DNA of 64,000 bases from Coriolopsis trogii (Eukaryota > Basidiomycota > Agaricomycetes > Polyporales > Polyporaceae): NCBI GenBank assembly GCA_020543525.1, contig JAHYIO010000001.1, positions 1,240,001-1,304,000 on the forward strand, given 5' to 3'. Made by a program: the position numbers and the translations under genes. How positions within the stretch are numbered: the first letter of the stretch is position 1; every line of letters starts with the position of its first letter. This document shows positions 14,023-25,368 of the stretch, one piece after another. Below the pieces are notes generated by a model. It saw nothing but the letters and a program-made list of their open reading frames with translations, had not been told where the DNA came from and made no database searches.

Positions 14023-14185
14023 GGCGGACAGACGCGAAGCGTTGAACAAGTGCACGACTCTCAATCTGTCCTCTCGCGCACGTGTGGCGCGCGGAGAACT
14101 GGAAGCGAGACGCGCCGCGCTGCAGGCTGCTTGTGCCTGCGCGTTGGCGGCCTGTGCATCATCATCTTCTCTGTTCGCCACCACC
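14023..14185. promoter_or_regulatory. Bidirectional promoter LEA1/SAC1
   Basis: This 163 bp interval separates two divergent start codons and must hold both 5' UTRs and promoters. It is GC-rich with GCGC/CGCG runs and no TATA box. The SAC1 start sits in a strong context, CACCATGAA. Confidence 0.5.
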
Positions 14186-16919
14186 ATGAAGTCCGTCCAC
14201 CAGAGGCTGAATCTGTGCGTGGCACGCCCGGCTACTGCGGCGTGTACTGACTGTCTGCCGTACGTAGGTACATTGACGGCAATGAGACGTATACGTTCGT
14301 TCCAGCCGAGCCGGTGGGGGCCCGGTCTTTGACGATATACAGGAACTCTGGAGATATTGTCCTGAATGGTGAGTCCTCTTATCGTCTACAATGCATTGCA
14401 TCTGTGAATCCTATGTCTCAGCACCTAATACACCCTTGCCCGCCAATGCCGAACGCTCCGTTAAGACGATATACGGCATATACGGAATGATATCATTAGC
14501 TATGTGTATGTCGTCCTATGCTGCTCCCCCCTACTCCCAACTGACTCGTCGAGCAGCCGAATACATCATCGTCATCACAGGACGTGAGCTGCGCGGTCAT
14601 CTCATGCGGCAGAACATCTATCGCGCAACGGAATACGATATTCTTCCCCTAAACCCAGACGTCTCTGTGCAGACACCGCCGAATGCAGTGGAAGCACATC
14701 TGTTGGCTCTGGTCCGGTCACACCTACAGGGCGGTACATTCTACTTCAGTTACGGGTGGGACATCACTAGGAGGCTGCAGGCGCAATGGGCCAACTTGCA
14801 GCAGGATGGCGATAAAGCACTCTGGGAGATTGTGAGTATGAGCTTACACGGTCTGTGAGTCTGCTGCTCACACGTTTACTAGGCAGATGACAGGTTCTTC
14901 TGGAACAAGTATGTACCAACCAAGAAATTTGAACAGGTCCATAGCTCATCAAGCGTCGCCCAGGTTTCTGCATTCAAGATTCATAGACATCACCTCTACG
15001 AATCCAGATCAGAATGTGAGGTGTCTAGTATCCCATGCAGACAGCCGGTGCTGATACTCTCTGTCCGAAGCTGAGTCCCTACATACTCCCTGTGATTTAC
15101 GGAAGTGCGTCCAATGGGCTCAGAACCCCTTGTGTATAGCCTGCTCATGCTCCCTGTGCTCGCAGCATTTGACATTCGGCCTGTGCGCATAAGTATATAT
15201 CAACTACGACTCTGCCTCATAAGTCGTCGGTCCCGCTATCGCGCCGGCACGCGCTATTTCCGGCGTGGCATAGACGGGGAGGGACACGTCGCGAACTTCA
15301 ACGAGACGGAACAGATCCTGCTTGTAGGAGATGAGTCGGGCACTCAGCTGAGCTTCGTTCAGATCCGTGGCAGCATACCTGTCTACTGGGCCGAGGTCAA
15401 CACTCTTCGTTACAAACCCGACGTGCAGGTCATGGAGTTGCAGGATACGGTGCGTATCTGTCGAGGCTCTGTTCGGCAATACTGACTGTGTGTAGATCAA
15501 CGCATTACGCGCGCATCTTCAAGAGAACTTGAACCTATACGGCTCTCAATGCTTGGTCAACTTGGTCAACCACAAGGGTCACGAGAAGCCTGTGAAAGAG
15601 GCGTTCGAGAAGTACATGGCTGAGGTTCGTACCTATCTGCTCTGACACGTTGCCTGACACCTAAAGCTGGATATAGGCCAACATGCCGAAGACCAAGTAC
15701 GAGTACTTCGACTTCCATAACGAGTGCAAGAATATGCGTTGGGATCGTATCAGTGTGCTCCTGGCGAAGTTAGAAGAGGATTTGCTCCGTAATGGGTAAA
15801 GTCATACTCTAGTCGCAGTGACAAGTCTTCTGACTTTCTATGACAGATACTTCCACCTCGATGCAAACAAGCCCGAACCGGTCAAATTGCAGACCGGTGT
15901 CGTGCGAACGAACTGCATGGATAACCTTGACCGCACCAACGTAGCGCAAGCTGCCATCGCGAAATGGACGCTCGAACGTCAGCTCAAAGACCTACGTGTG
16001 ATACAAGAGAACGACACGGTCGACAACTATGACGAGCTCATCCGGGACTTCCGAGAAAGTACGTGTCATAACTGGCTGAAGACGGGCATTGGAAACGTTA
16101 TTGACAGCACCTTCTTCTCGACGCGCGATCATAGTGTGGACTGATCATGCGAACTTCATCTCCATCGCCTACAGCGGCACAGGGGCCTTGAAGACGGACT
16201 TCACTCGGACGGGCAAGCGAACCCGAAAGGGTCTGCTCGAAGACGGCTGGAATTCGGTCATGCGCTATCTCAAAAACAACTTCTTCGACGGCGCCCGGCA
16301 GGTGAGGGCACCACGATGCGCCTTAACCTGTATTTGATGGACTTAATGTGTGGGGCGGAAACAGGACGCGTTCGATTTGATGACAGGGGCATGGTGGCCA
16401 CGCAGGGGTTGGAACCCCACCACCCTCGTCGTCGACCGTAGACCGCTCGTTATCCGTGCTGTGAGTACCTTCTGGTGCCGGGAGTGCGTTTGGACTAATA
16501 TTAGGTGCTTCCAGCCTCCATATGTCCTCTCCTTCTCGCTGTTTATGATTTGTGCGGGGTTGACACTGCCACGTACCTCCGGTATGTTCCCCCTGCAGTT
16601 CAGTAGACGGGCAGCCCTTGACCTTACTCCCCATGCAGACTACTCACTCTTCTACTACTTCATGCTGTGGTTCACGCTCGCGGCCATCTCCCTGCTGTTC
16701 ATTTTCATCCACGGCATTGACTACGTGAACTGGCCTCGCCTCCAGCCGCTCACCGACATTATTTACTACGACGGGCCCGGCTTCCGCTCAGGACACAGGG
16801 GCATGGGCCTCAGCCTGCCGACGCAAGTCAAGGCGCTCGCGGATGGCCAGCAGCACCAGCGCGTGAAGAGCAAGCGATTGGAGGAGATCGAGATGGGGAC
16901 CAAGGAGCGCGTCGACTGA
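14186..16919 (+). CDS. SAC1: Sac1-type phosphoinositide phosphatase
   Basis: SAC1 hydrolyses PI4P (and PI3P) on ER and Golgi membranes. A dozen or so short exons are inferred. The Sac domain runs from about residue 50 to 500. It includes [12 protein letters not shown], the catalytic CX5R(T) loop in [16 protein letters not shown], and downstream [19 protein letters not shown]. Two C-terminal membrane segments follow, [15 protein letters not shown] and [19 protein letters not shown], the hairpin that anchors Sac1 in the ER. This separates it from soluble Fig4 and from synaptojanins. The splice acceptor at 16515 (TTCCAG) is preferred because it restores the first membrane segment in frame. The C-terminal tail is charged ([17 protein letters not shown]). 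Confidence 0.95.
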
Positions 16920-17226
16920 GCTCGGGATTCCGCATTTGACTTTGGAATCGGCCAGGACTACATTCTGCGATTCATACCACTCCGAACGCGGCATGCTATG
17001 TATTTATGATAAAGCACATTCTGTCCATTGTGTTTGTCTTCAGATTTGGCCGGTGTCCTCCACGCGTAGGCTACAGGCGCCCGAACCATTTCCAGCGCTA
17101 CGCCACAGCGGACTTTCAAAACAGAGCGTGACAACTCCGACACCAATCTTTGAAGTGGAGGGGGAACGCGCTCGCGAAGCCACGAAATTTACCCATCACA
17201 ACCCCCGTACGACTACAACGACCGTC

Positions 17227-18410
17227 ATGGCCAGCAAAGGTGTAAAACGCGCGTCCCCCGGCGCAAGTGTCGAAAAGAACCCTCTTGGGGACGTCGCTCT
17301 CAGCGACGAGGATGCGGCGAAGCTGCAGGTCATCCAAAAAGATGTTGCTCGCGTCGAGCTCGCGCTCGGTACGTCCTCTTTCTATGTACTTTGGATGTTT
17401 TGAACCATTGCCCCGCTCCACCCCTTCGTCTCCGGGTCCTGTCTGAATGATTTCTTCTTTGTGGTGTCGGTGGGTGGCAATTGAGGCTGACTGAAGACGC
17501 GTCGCGTGTTTGTTTGTTCGTTCTTTCTTTGCCACAGAACGTCGCGCGCAAGAGAAGATGCGGCCGGTGTACGAGAAACGGCGTGCGGTGGTGAAGGCGA
17601 TCAGCAAGTTCTGGCCCGTCGCGCTGATCAACAACACGTTGATTGGGATGCACGCGCAGCACAACTCGGACCAGGTCGCGCTTAGCTACTTGGAAGATGT
17701 GTGGGTCGAGCGCGACCCTGTCGAGTCGCGTTGCTTCACGCTCGAATTTGTGAGTGTTTTCTTTACTTTGTCTTGGGGCCTTCGGGTGCCCGCGTCCGTG
17801 AACGTGGCGACTGACATGGATGATAGCACTTCAAGGAAAACCCGTTCTTCTCGAATTCGGTACTGAAGAAGGTGTACAAGTATGTGCCGCCACCAGTGGA
17901 GACGGACGACAAACCGGATGCCGATGGGATTACGGAGGCGATGCTCGAGTTTTCTTGGGAGAGAGACGTTGAGCCCCAGGTGAGTCCTTGCGTCGCTGTC
18001 GAAGGGGCGGTATGAGGACAGCTAGTGACGGTGGAACGCAGGCATTCAAGATTGATTGGAAGGACGAGTCGAAGAACCTGACAAAGCTGTACCCGCGCCA
18101 GGCCGACGAGGACGACGACGTGCCAGCCGAGGGCGGCAGTTTCTTCAACTTTTTCGAGGTCGCGGACGACCCGTATGATGTAAGTTATTTCGGGCTTGCG
18201 ACGCTTGTTGGAGACGGCTGATCGGGGCGGCGCCTGCAGATGGGGGTGACGATTGCGAACGACATCTTCCCGGAGGCGATTGAATACTTCCTGGGCCAGG
18301 CTGGGGGAGACGACATCGACAGCGACGAGGAAGATGAGGAGAGCGACGAGGAGGACGAGGAGGAGATTGACCTGGAGAAGCCGCGGCCCAAAAAGCAGAA
18401 GAAAGCGTAG
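17227..18410 (+). CDS. SET/Vps75-like nucleosome assembly protein
   Basis: This is a histone chaperone of the NAP1/SET family. Five exons give an N-terminal dimerisation helix (DEDAAKLQVIQKDVARVELAL ... EKMRPVYEKRRAVVKAISKFW). The earmuff domain follows, with YLEDVWVERD, HFKENPFFSNSVL, SWERDVEPQAFKIDWKDES, and the signature GGSFFNFFE followed by DIFPEAIEYFLG. The tail is highly acidic (DSDEEDEESDEEDEEE) and ends in a basic KPRPKKQKKA, a likely nuclear signal. These features fit SET/TAF-I (INHAT) better than NAP1, which is longer. Length is about 270 residues. The start ATG at 17227 opens MASKGVKRASPGAS. It acts in the nucleus by inference. Confidence 0.92.
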
Positions 18411-18799
18411 AGCGGTAGAGGGTGCGTTTCGAGTTGTGTACTGCTATGGTTGGAGGCTGCCGGGATGCCGGGACGAGTAGCGCCTGGGGACTGCGGCTAA
18501 ATATATGGATCTGTGTATTGGATGCTATATTTGGTGACGCCATCTGGCTCGGCCTCGTCGTGCGGCAAAGATGAAGAGCACTGAGCGTGCACCTGCCACC
18601 GCCTGCCACTCCATCTGACCGTGGCTCCTCTGTTTGCGCCTGTTGACTCCCCAGGAGAGCCGTAAAACGTTCTCGTCTGCAAGCTTCTTGTTCAGCTTCC
18701 CACTCCATCTCCTCCTCCCGTCGTCGAGTCCCCCGCTCCTCCCGACGGTGTCCACCGCTATCTCACGAACGACCAACCTACACTCTTTTTGTTCCAGTC
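18411..18799. other. Intergenic region SET / chitin deacetylase
   Basis: This 389 bp region has no gene. The last 150 bp are strongly pyrimidine-rich on the + strand (CTCCTCCCGTC, CCCCGCTCCTCC, CTCTTTTTGTTCC). Such CT-rich tracts are typical of fungal transcription start regions and probably mark the chitin deacetylase promoter and leader. Confidence 0.45.
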
Positions 18800-20383
18800 A
18801 TGAGGTTTGCCCTCCTCTCTGCCGCTGCCCTCCCCGTCCTCGCCTCCGCACACGGTGTTCGGGAGATACACGCTCGCCAGCAAGCTGCTGCACCCCCTCC
18901 TAGCGGGACTCCTTCCGCCACCACCGCCACCGGGTCTGCTGCCGCAGGCACCACGCCCGCTGCACCCGCGACCACGCCCACATTGACGTTCACACTCGCG
19001 TCCACCAACCCGTCCGCCATCCCGCTCTCCGAGATTTCGGCCGGCGCGCCTTCACAGCCAACCGTCCCCGCCTCGACCACCTTCGCCGCGGGCACGAAGC
19101 CCACGGCTTTCTCGAACGCGCCTGCGCTTCCTGACCGTTAGTTCCCTCGTTCATCATTCCCGTCATTCTTCCGAAGCTGATTCATGTTTCACACCAGTCT
19201 CGACTCTTTCTCCTGCCAACTACCCTACGCTTGACAAGACTCCTGACATCAACTCGCCTGAGGTTCAGCAGTGGATAAAGGAGGTTGCGGACTCTGGGGT
19301 TGATATCCCCGACATTGCCATCAATGCCCCCGGTGGCTGTCCTGCAAACCCTCAGGCAGTGGCCAACAAGAGCAACGGCTGGTGGACCTGCGGTGGTGAC
19401 CCTGCAGACGACGATGTCTCGGAGTGTCCCGATAAGATGACCTGGGGTCTCACTTACGATGACGGTCCTGCGCTGTACACGGGTAACTTACTCTCGTACT
19501 TGGACCAGGCGGACCTCAAGGCCACCTTCTTTGTTGTCGGTTCTCGTGCCATCTCCTATCCCGCCCTTTTGCAGGAGGAGTACATGGCTGGACATCAAAT
19601 CGCCGTGCACACTTGGTCGCACCCGCAGCTGACGACCCTCAAGAATGAAGAGATCATCGCTGAACTTGGATGGACAAAGAAGATTATCAAGGATGTCCTC
19701 GGTGTTACTCCCACATTTTACCGTCCCCCCTATGGCGACGTCGACAACCGGGTCCGTGCGATTGCCAGGGCTATGGGTCTCAAAACTTCCATCTGGACCC
19801 GCATCAGTGCGACGGCCACGTTCGACACTGGAGGTATGTTCGTACCTCCTGAAAAATTTCCCGTTGACTCACACGCTGTCGCTTTGTCAGACTTTGACAT
19901 CAACGGTGGCCTCACGACTTCAACGCAGGTGCTCAACAACTGGCAGAACATCATCGGCAACGCGAGCACAATCGACACCGGTTTCATCGTCCTCGAACAC
20001 GATCTGTTCCAACAGACCGTGGACATTGCCATTGATTACATCTTGCCAGACGCTCTCGCGCACCAGCCGCCATTCAAGATCGAGCCCATCATCTCCTGCC
20101 TTGGACAGCCCATGGGCAATGCATACATCGAGACGAACGACAACAAGACCAACCCCATTATTCGTATGTCCAACTGCTATCGTTGTCGCGTATTATCATA
20201 CTAAGTCTGTGCTTCATAGCGAGCGGTTCTGGCTCTGGCAACTCTGGCGGTGCACAAGCCACGGGATCTGGCAGTTCAGGTGCGGATGCGAACAACGGCG
20301 CCAGGGGCTCCATGATTGCACCTGGCGCCGTTGCGGCGATGGCCATTGGGCTTGTCTCTGGTGCAGCTGCCGTCCTACTCTAA
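18800..20383 (+). CDS. GPI-anchored chitin deacetylase (CE4)
   Basis: It converts cell-wall chitin to chitosan. Four exons (introns 19137-19197, about 19834-19891, and 20164-20219). The signal peptide MRFALLSAAALPVLASAHG is followed by an Ala/Thr/Pro-rich linker. The NodB domain has motif 1 LTYDDGPALYT (catalytic Asp and metal Asp), motif 2 HTWSHPQL (metal-binding His pair) and motif 3 RPPYGDVDNRVR. Further on are LKTSIWT and the FIVLEHD motif. A Ser/Gly-rich stretch and hydrophobic C-terminus (GAVAAMAIGLVSGAAAVLL) predict a GPI anchor, so the enzyme acts at the plasma membrane or wall. Length is about 455 residues. It faces the GH72 gene convergently, both being wall-remodelling enzymes. Confidence 0.95.
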
Positions 20384-21786
20384 AGTGGCGACGCTGTGCT
20401 CGCAGCTTGGTACTACCGTTCGTGAGACCATTGCACGACGCCTAGACTGGCGTCCTGGTGCAAGACAAGTGTCGTCTGGTCACGTCATACGTCCATAACA
20501 TACCAGACCTTGGACCGAGCACATACCACACGCACGAACTTACGTTGTCGTTACTGTCATCCTTTATCCGCCTAGTAGTGTTGTTGCATTGCGGACACAT
20601 TTTGTCTATACATTATCCCATTTGACAACGGACTATTCGAACACCAATTTGACGATTCTTGCTCGCTATGCGATCACCTCTCGCGATTTGGACGTGTATG
20701 CCCTCATACACATGGGTCATGCATGTGGGCGGATACTATACGCAGACCTATGTCATGCGTCCTACACCTCCCACGGAGGCTGGAAACATTCTCATGCCTA
20801 TCGCCACGCCACCGCTACTCATCTCGGTGTCAGATAACGGAGATTCGGAGCAAGGGTGGGATGTAAGTACAGAGATGGCACGAGGCAGCCAGTGCTCGAG
20901 CTCTCCAGCCTCCTCGGCTGGACTTTCCATGACAGATGGATGGATGTCTACTGCCTCCGGATTCCAGGGCGGACTTTGTCGCGAGCCTCCGACGCCGTCG
21001 GCGAGGGCGGAGCTCGAGTCTGAGATCTGAGAATCGGAGCAGTGGCCCGCAATTGTGACACTGACAGATCGAGAGAGACAGACATGCAAGTGCACGTGCT
21101 CGTCGGAGTAAAAAGTAGGTGCCGGTATCGCAGGCAGGGCGAGCGTCCGCGCTGAACGAACCACGGCCGATTATACGCAGTAGTACTCGTAGGACGCCCG
21201 GGCCTGTCGCGGGAGGACGTAGACGACGCACGGTTTGATGGGAGCGGGCCAAGCGCGGGCCTAAGAGCGATACAGATGTGGGCTCTGCATATGATTATGG
21301 GGTGCTGAGGAGTTCAGCCTGCACGGGTACGCTATACAAGGAAACTTGGGGGGTATGGATCGTATGACTGACATACGGCGAACAAGCTACGGAGAGAACG
21401 AGTTGGAATGTCCGATTGGTATTAGAAGAAAATGACAAGAGAACAAAGCTGAAAGACATAACAGTCACCGATGGGGCGAGCGTGCCGCCGCGCGCATACC
21501 AAGGGACCAGCGTACACCTCGGCGTCCGAGAATGGCAGAATTACATTCATGCTCGCTAAGAAAAGGGAGTCCGTTGCATCTGCATCTCGGCTATATGGTA
21601 TGGGGGTAGGGGGGAAGAGAAACCGTTAAGGGGGTGGCTATCCAAGAAGTAGTCCTCCTGACCTCGTACAACACAACAGCCCCAACCGTGCGTGCCAAGA
21701 GAGCTCACCAAGGAGTCCCAAGCCGCGACCGGGAACACATACAGTACCGGATAACTGTGGCCAGAGCGAGCAAGACCTCCGCTCGC
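20384..21786. other. Convergent 3' intergenic region, no gene seen
   Basis: This 1.4 kb lies between the ends of two convergent genes. ORFs here (for example 20659-21030 +, 20748-21164 - and 20830-21252 -) overlap each other on both strands and show no motif. No transposon ends or tRNA were found by eye. It is long for a convergent interval in this window. Confidence 0.4.
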
Positions 21787-23847
21787 TCATGCGAGAGTGA
21801 GCGCCGAGCCGAGCACGCTGAACGCGAACGCGACCGCAAGGCCAACGAGCGCCTTCGAGCTGCCGCCCAGGAGGGCGACGGCGCCGTTGTCCCCACCCGA
21901 GTTCCCGCCCGAACCGCTGTTCCCGTTCCCATTCCCGTTCGAGCCGGACGAGCCGGAGCCCGAGGGCGTCGCCGGGGCGGACGGCGTGAAGATCGCGGTC
22001 GGGTTCGCCAAGCACGAGGACGCGGCGGCGTTCGCCCCCGAGACGCTTGACGGCGCGTTCGCGTTCACGGTCGCGTTCCCCGAGAAGTCGCACGAGGTCG
22101 CGGCACGGTCAGTGAGCTCGTAGAACTCGCTCATGACGAACGAGAGCTTAGTGTCTGGGGGGCAGCAGAGAGGAAGCAAACGGCATATGGCACATAGGGG
22201 TCAGTCAAAAGTGTATGTGGCGCTGAGAATGTGAACGCCGTCCGTGGACGGCGGAGGTAACGTACCGGGGTCACAGAACGCGACGCGGCCATAGGTACCC
22301 TTGGTGCCGTCGGACGAGATCTCGTCGCAGCTGCCGCCCTGTTGGCCGAGGGTCGAGCACGTGAAGTCGAGCAGGGAGCCGACAATGTCGCTCGTGTTCG
22401 CGGTCTTGGGCGTGAATAGGCAGCTCAGCGTGCTGTCCAAGCACTTGCAGGCGGCGTCGTTCGGGGTGGGCGGGAGCGTGTTCGACGCGAGCCAGTTATC
22501 ATCGTTGGGTGGGCAGCTCCCGAACTGCGTGTTGCCGGCATCGCTCTGGCTGGGGACGGTGGGGAAGGAAACCTTGCCGTATTCAGTGACGAGGCGGTCG
22601 AAGTCGTCGTTGGTCGTAACCGTGTTGCCGTCGATGGTGACCATACCAAACTCACCGTCGTTGCTCTCCGCGGGGAAATAACTAAACGCAACGGCGCCAG
22701 ACCAGACGTCAGACATGGGCTGGGAGAAGATGGTCTCGACTTCGATCCACAGACGCGGGGGCTCCTTCACACAACCGAATTCAGAGAAGTATGCGGGGAC
22801 ATTGTAGTCGGCAAAGTCGGTGTTCTTGCCGTTGTAGGCCGAAGGGCTGTCGTCACCGCAAAATTCGCTATAAAGGAGACGAGCGGTGAGGATTCGATGC
22901 GTTCACACGCGGGGCTGCGGAGCGGCTGGCTTACTAGTTGTTGAGTCCGAAGAGGTCAATGGCCGAGTCGCCAGAATTAGCGTTCGTGGGATCACAGCTC
23001 AGGTATTCTGCAAGGGGAACGACCCAGTTGTCTGCACCGTCGATGGCGGCATACCCTACGAGGGCAGAGGAGGATATTGATTTGCTACGGGCATACATCA
23101 AACGAGTAACCGTGAGTTAGCCCTGGGCGGCAGGGAAACGCGCGGACGGCTCACAGGTATGACTTGACGTCCCGAGCGGCTGCCTTGATAAAGGGAGCTG
23201 CGCCAGTGCCATCTGGGCCGACGATGACCTCGTTACCGATATTGAAGGCAAGGACGTTGTCGTACTTTTTGAAGGCGTCGATGGTACCAATGTACAAGTC
23301 GAGAAGATTGGTAGTCCATGAGGGACTGAGACGGTCAATGGAGCCGTTGACTGGTAGAGCAAGGTCGATGCTGGCCGCGCAACGACTTTGTGAGTGCTAA
23401 ATACGATAAAATGGTTGAGGAGACGTACATGGTGTAGATACCAGCCTGGCTGAGGGCACTCATACAGTCATCATGGTTCTTGGTCGAGTCGACGCTGTAT
23501 ACACGAATAGAGTTGACACCCAGTTGCTGGAGGAACGGTATGTCACGCTTGCAGGCATTGGCATCGACGAGGGGATCAATGAAAGTCGAGGGTTCGGAGA
23601 ATGGGTTGTTGGGATCGGTAGAAGTGATACCTAAGGAGGATGTCGTTGAAACAACGGGCACTGGATGAGATTGGAGATGCATACCCTGTTCCTGGTAAGC
23701 AATACCCTTGATGAAGAAGCGAGTGCCGTCCTCGGTGTAGAGGTAACGGCCGGCGCGGGAGACCTTTTGGAGGGCGTGGGCACCGGCGGCGAGAGCGAGG
23801 AGGCCGGAGGCGAGGGCGGCGAGGCGGGCAGGACGGTAGGAAAGCAT
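21787..23847 (-). CDS. GH72 1,3-beta-glucanosyltransferase (Gas/Gel type), GPI-anchored
   Basis: It elongates and rebranches wall beta-1,3-glucan. The signal peptide is MLSYRPARLAALASGLLALA. The GH72 domain shows FFIKGIAYQEQG, then GVNSIRVYSVD. The acid/base Glu is in FNIGNEV and the nucleophile Glu in AYFSEFGC. A Cys-rich X8/CBM43-like module follows (CKCLDSTLSCLF, LDFTCSTLGQQGGSCDEIS, YGRVAFCDP, AATSCDFSGNATV), placing it in the Gas1/Gas2-like group with the extra module. A Ser/Gly/Asn-rich stretch and hydrophobic end (ALVGLAVAFAFSVLGSALTLA) predict a GPI anchor. Several short introns are present, one splitting the Cys-rich module near 22146-22266. Length is about 550 residues. Confidence 0.95.
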
Positions 23848-24117
23848 TATAAGAATCGTAAGAAAGAGGCAGGCGGGGGACGCCTGGAGGAGGAGAGGCG
23901 AAGAGGTTAAAGGAAAGGGAGGGAAGCTGAGGAAGGTCCGGCCTCGTCTTGGGATGTCTTAGAGGGACGTGAGGGTCCGCGTCCGCGCCTCATCGTAAGC
24001 GCTCGTCAAGGCGTCCCTTCCCCGTGCAGCGCTCAGCCCAGGCTCAGCCTCCTGCCACGCTCGGCCATCGTTGACCGCCCACGTGCTCATGGTTATGTAA
24101 GGGGGCAACGTGACATC
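23848..24117. promoter_or_regulatory. Promoter region GH72 / tRNA-Lys
   Basis: This 270 bp region separates the GH72 start from the divergent tRNA. The 100 bp next to GH72 are purine-rich on the + strand (pyrimidine-rich on the coding strand), typical of a fungal leader. No TATA box was found. Confidence 0.35.
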
Positions 24118-24227
24118 GCCCGCCTAGCTCAATCGGATAGAGCGTCAGACTCTTAAGAGCATCGGGGGTGTATCCAGATCGATTGCAAGGCATCTGAAGG
24201 CTGCGAGTTCGACCCTCGCGGTGGGCT
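24118..24227 (+). tRNA. tRNA-Lys (anticodon CUU) with a 36 nt intron
   Basis: The acceptor stem GCCCGCC pairs with GGTGGGC (one G-U) and the discriminator is T24227. The A-box TAGCTCAATCGG is a perfect consensus match and the B-box is GTTCGACCC. The anticodon stem TCAGA/TCTGA encloses CTCTTA, with anticodon CTT at 24152-24154. A 36 nt intron (24156-24191) interrupts one base after the anticodon, the canonical eukaryotic tRNA intron position. Once it is removed the loop is the normal seven bases and the T-arm closes. Splicing would need the tRNA endonuclease and ligase. Confidence 0.95.
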
Positions 24228-24228
24228 A

Positions 24229-24233
24229 GTTTT
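24229..24233 (+). terminator. Pol III terminator of tRNA-Lys
   Basis: A run of five T begins shortly after the discriminator base, the usual RNA polymerase III stop signal. Confidence 0.8.
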
Positions 24234-24750
24234 TACCCCTTACATGTGTGTTCTATCTTCCGGACAATATTCCCAACGATTGCATGGCCAGTAAATCGCA
24301 AATTGGTGCAGAACAGACAGAAATACTCGACGACAGTGTGTGTCGTGCATAAGATGCTCAGCGCTCACAGCAACTCGTCTCTTGAACTCTTCTCACCACT
24401 TGAATAATCCGGACGTGACCCGAATACTGAGTCCATAGTGTAGTTTCAAAGGCCAGAACTCCCTCAAGCTGAACACCAGGATGACGAGCCCATCCTCTTT
24501 ACGGTCATGTCCTTATCCAACATTGCTCATGCACACCTGTTGGTCCCTGTACCGTGGTGGTAGAATGGGATCCTGCCCAGTAGCTGAGAAGAGAAACAGA
24601 TTTCTCTGCGTTTGCAACGAGCACCGAACTGTAGGCATTCAAACACTTCACGTAAGCACGAGTACGTCCGACAGAGCTCGACTTGTTCGTCCAGGTAGGC
24701 AGGGACACCCATACCAGTCAGATTCCAACTCTTTCTTTATTTGGCTGTCC
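24234..24750. other. Intergenic, no gene seen
   Basis: There is nothing recognisable between the tRNA and the transposon. An ORF at 24481-24777 runs into the element end and has no motif. Confidence 0.4.
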
Positions 24751-24758
24751 CCGCCAGC
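24751..24758 (+). repeat. Target-site duplication (left), CCGCCAGC
   Basis: This 8 bp direct repeat, CCGCCAGC, occurs at 24751-24758 and again at 25361-25368, exactly flanking the inverted repeats. Eight bp is the target-duplication size of hAT transposons. Confidence 0.8.
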
Positions 24759-25360
24759 TAGTGTTGCCGCGAAGTGAAGTGACCTTGATGTCAAGGTGAA
24801 CTTCACCTTGACGGCATCTCGGCATGTCGCCTCACGGTGACCTTGGAGTTGATTCGAAGTGAGTCGGTCAAGGTCTGGGCGCTATAGCTCGGGAACAAGA
24901 GCCGGGCCTTTAGCGCTCGATGACGGGACAGTGAGTCGCGATACCATCCTCTCGCCTCACTCCTTTTAGGCTCACAATTACCCAATTCTGGTGGAATAAC
25001 ACACGAATAGTCATTTACAAGCATATACTTGAGTACTGGAAGACTGGTGACCATACATATATGTCTGCACCCGCGTTGTTGCTCCCGTGAGAACCCTTAC
25101 CGAGAAGGGTGTCCGGCGCTCAATACCTCACTGAGCGTCTACCGTCCCTCCCTCTTTCGATGGGATGAGACTGGTACAATTCGACCCATGTACTTGTTGC
25201 CGTGATGGTTGTGGATGTTCAAACGACAAAAGGTGACCTGGAAAGCATAACTTGAGGGACGTTCTAATGGCTTAACTAGGGGATGGCCCGTGCGAGCATA
25301 CACGTGATCACTTCGCGAGTCGCTTCACGGTCACCTTGACTTCACTTCGCGGCAACACTA
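24759..25360. mobile_element. Non-autonomous hAT-type element (602 bp MITE)
   Basis: The element has perfect 22 bp terminal inverted repeats. The left end (24759-24780) begins TAGTGTTGCCGCGAAGTGAA, and the right end (25339-25360) is its exact reverse complement. It is bordered by an 8 bp direct duplication. Subterminal DNA is rich in AAGGTGA/TCACCTT motifs on both sides, including a perfect palindrome at 24791-24811 with arms TCAAGGTGAA around a central C. The interior has no transposase-like ORF, so mobility would need a transposase supplied in trans. The T/CAGTGTTG-like start and 8 bp duplication point to the hAT superfamily. Identical TIRs and an intact duplication suggest a recent insertion. 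Confidence 0.85.
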
Positions 25361-25368
25361 CCGCCAGC
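25361..25368 (+). repeat. Target-site duplication (right), CCGCCAGC
   Basis: Second copy of the 8 bp direct repeat that flanks the hAT-type element. Confidence 0.8.

Noticed and set aside
24803..25054. 83-codon ORF inside the hAT-type element as a transposase remnant
   Set aside because: No transposase-like residues; the element is too short and the ORF is random in composition.
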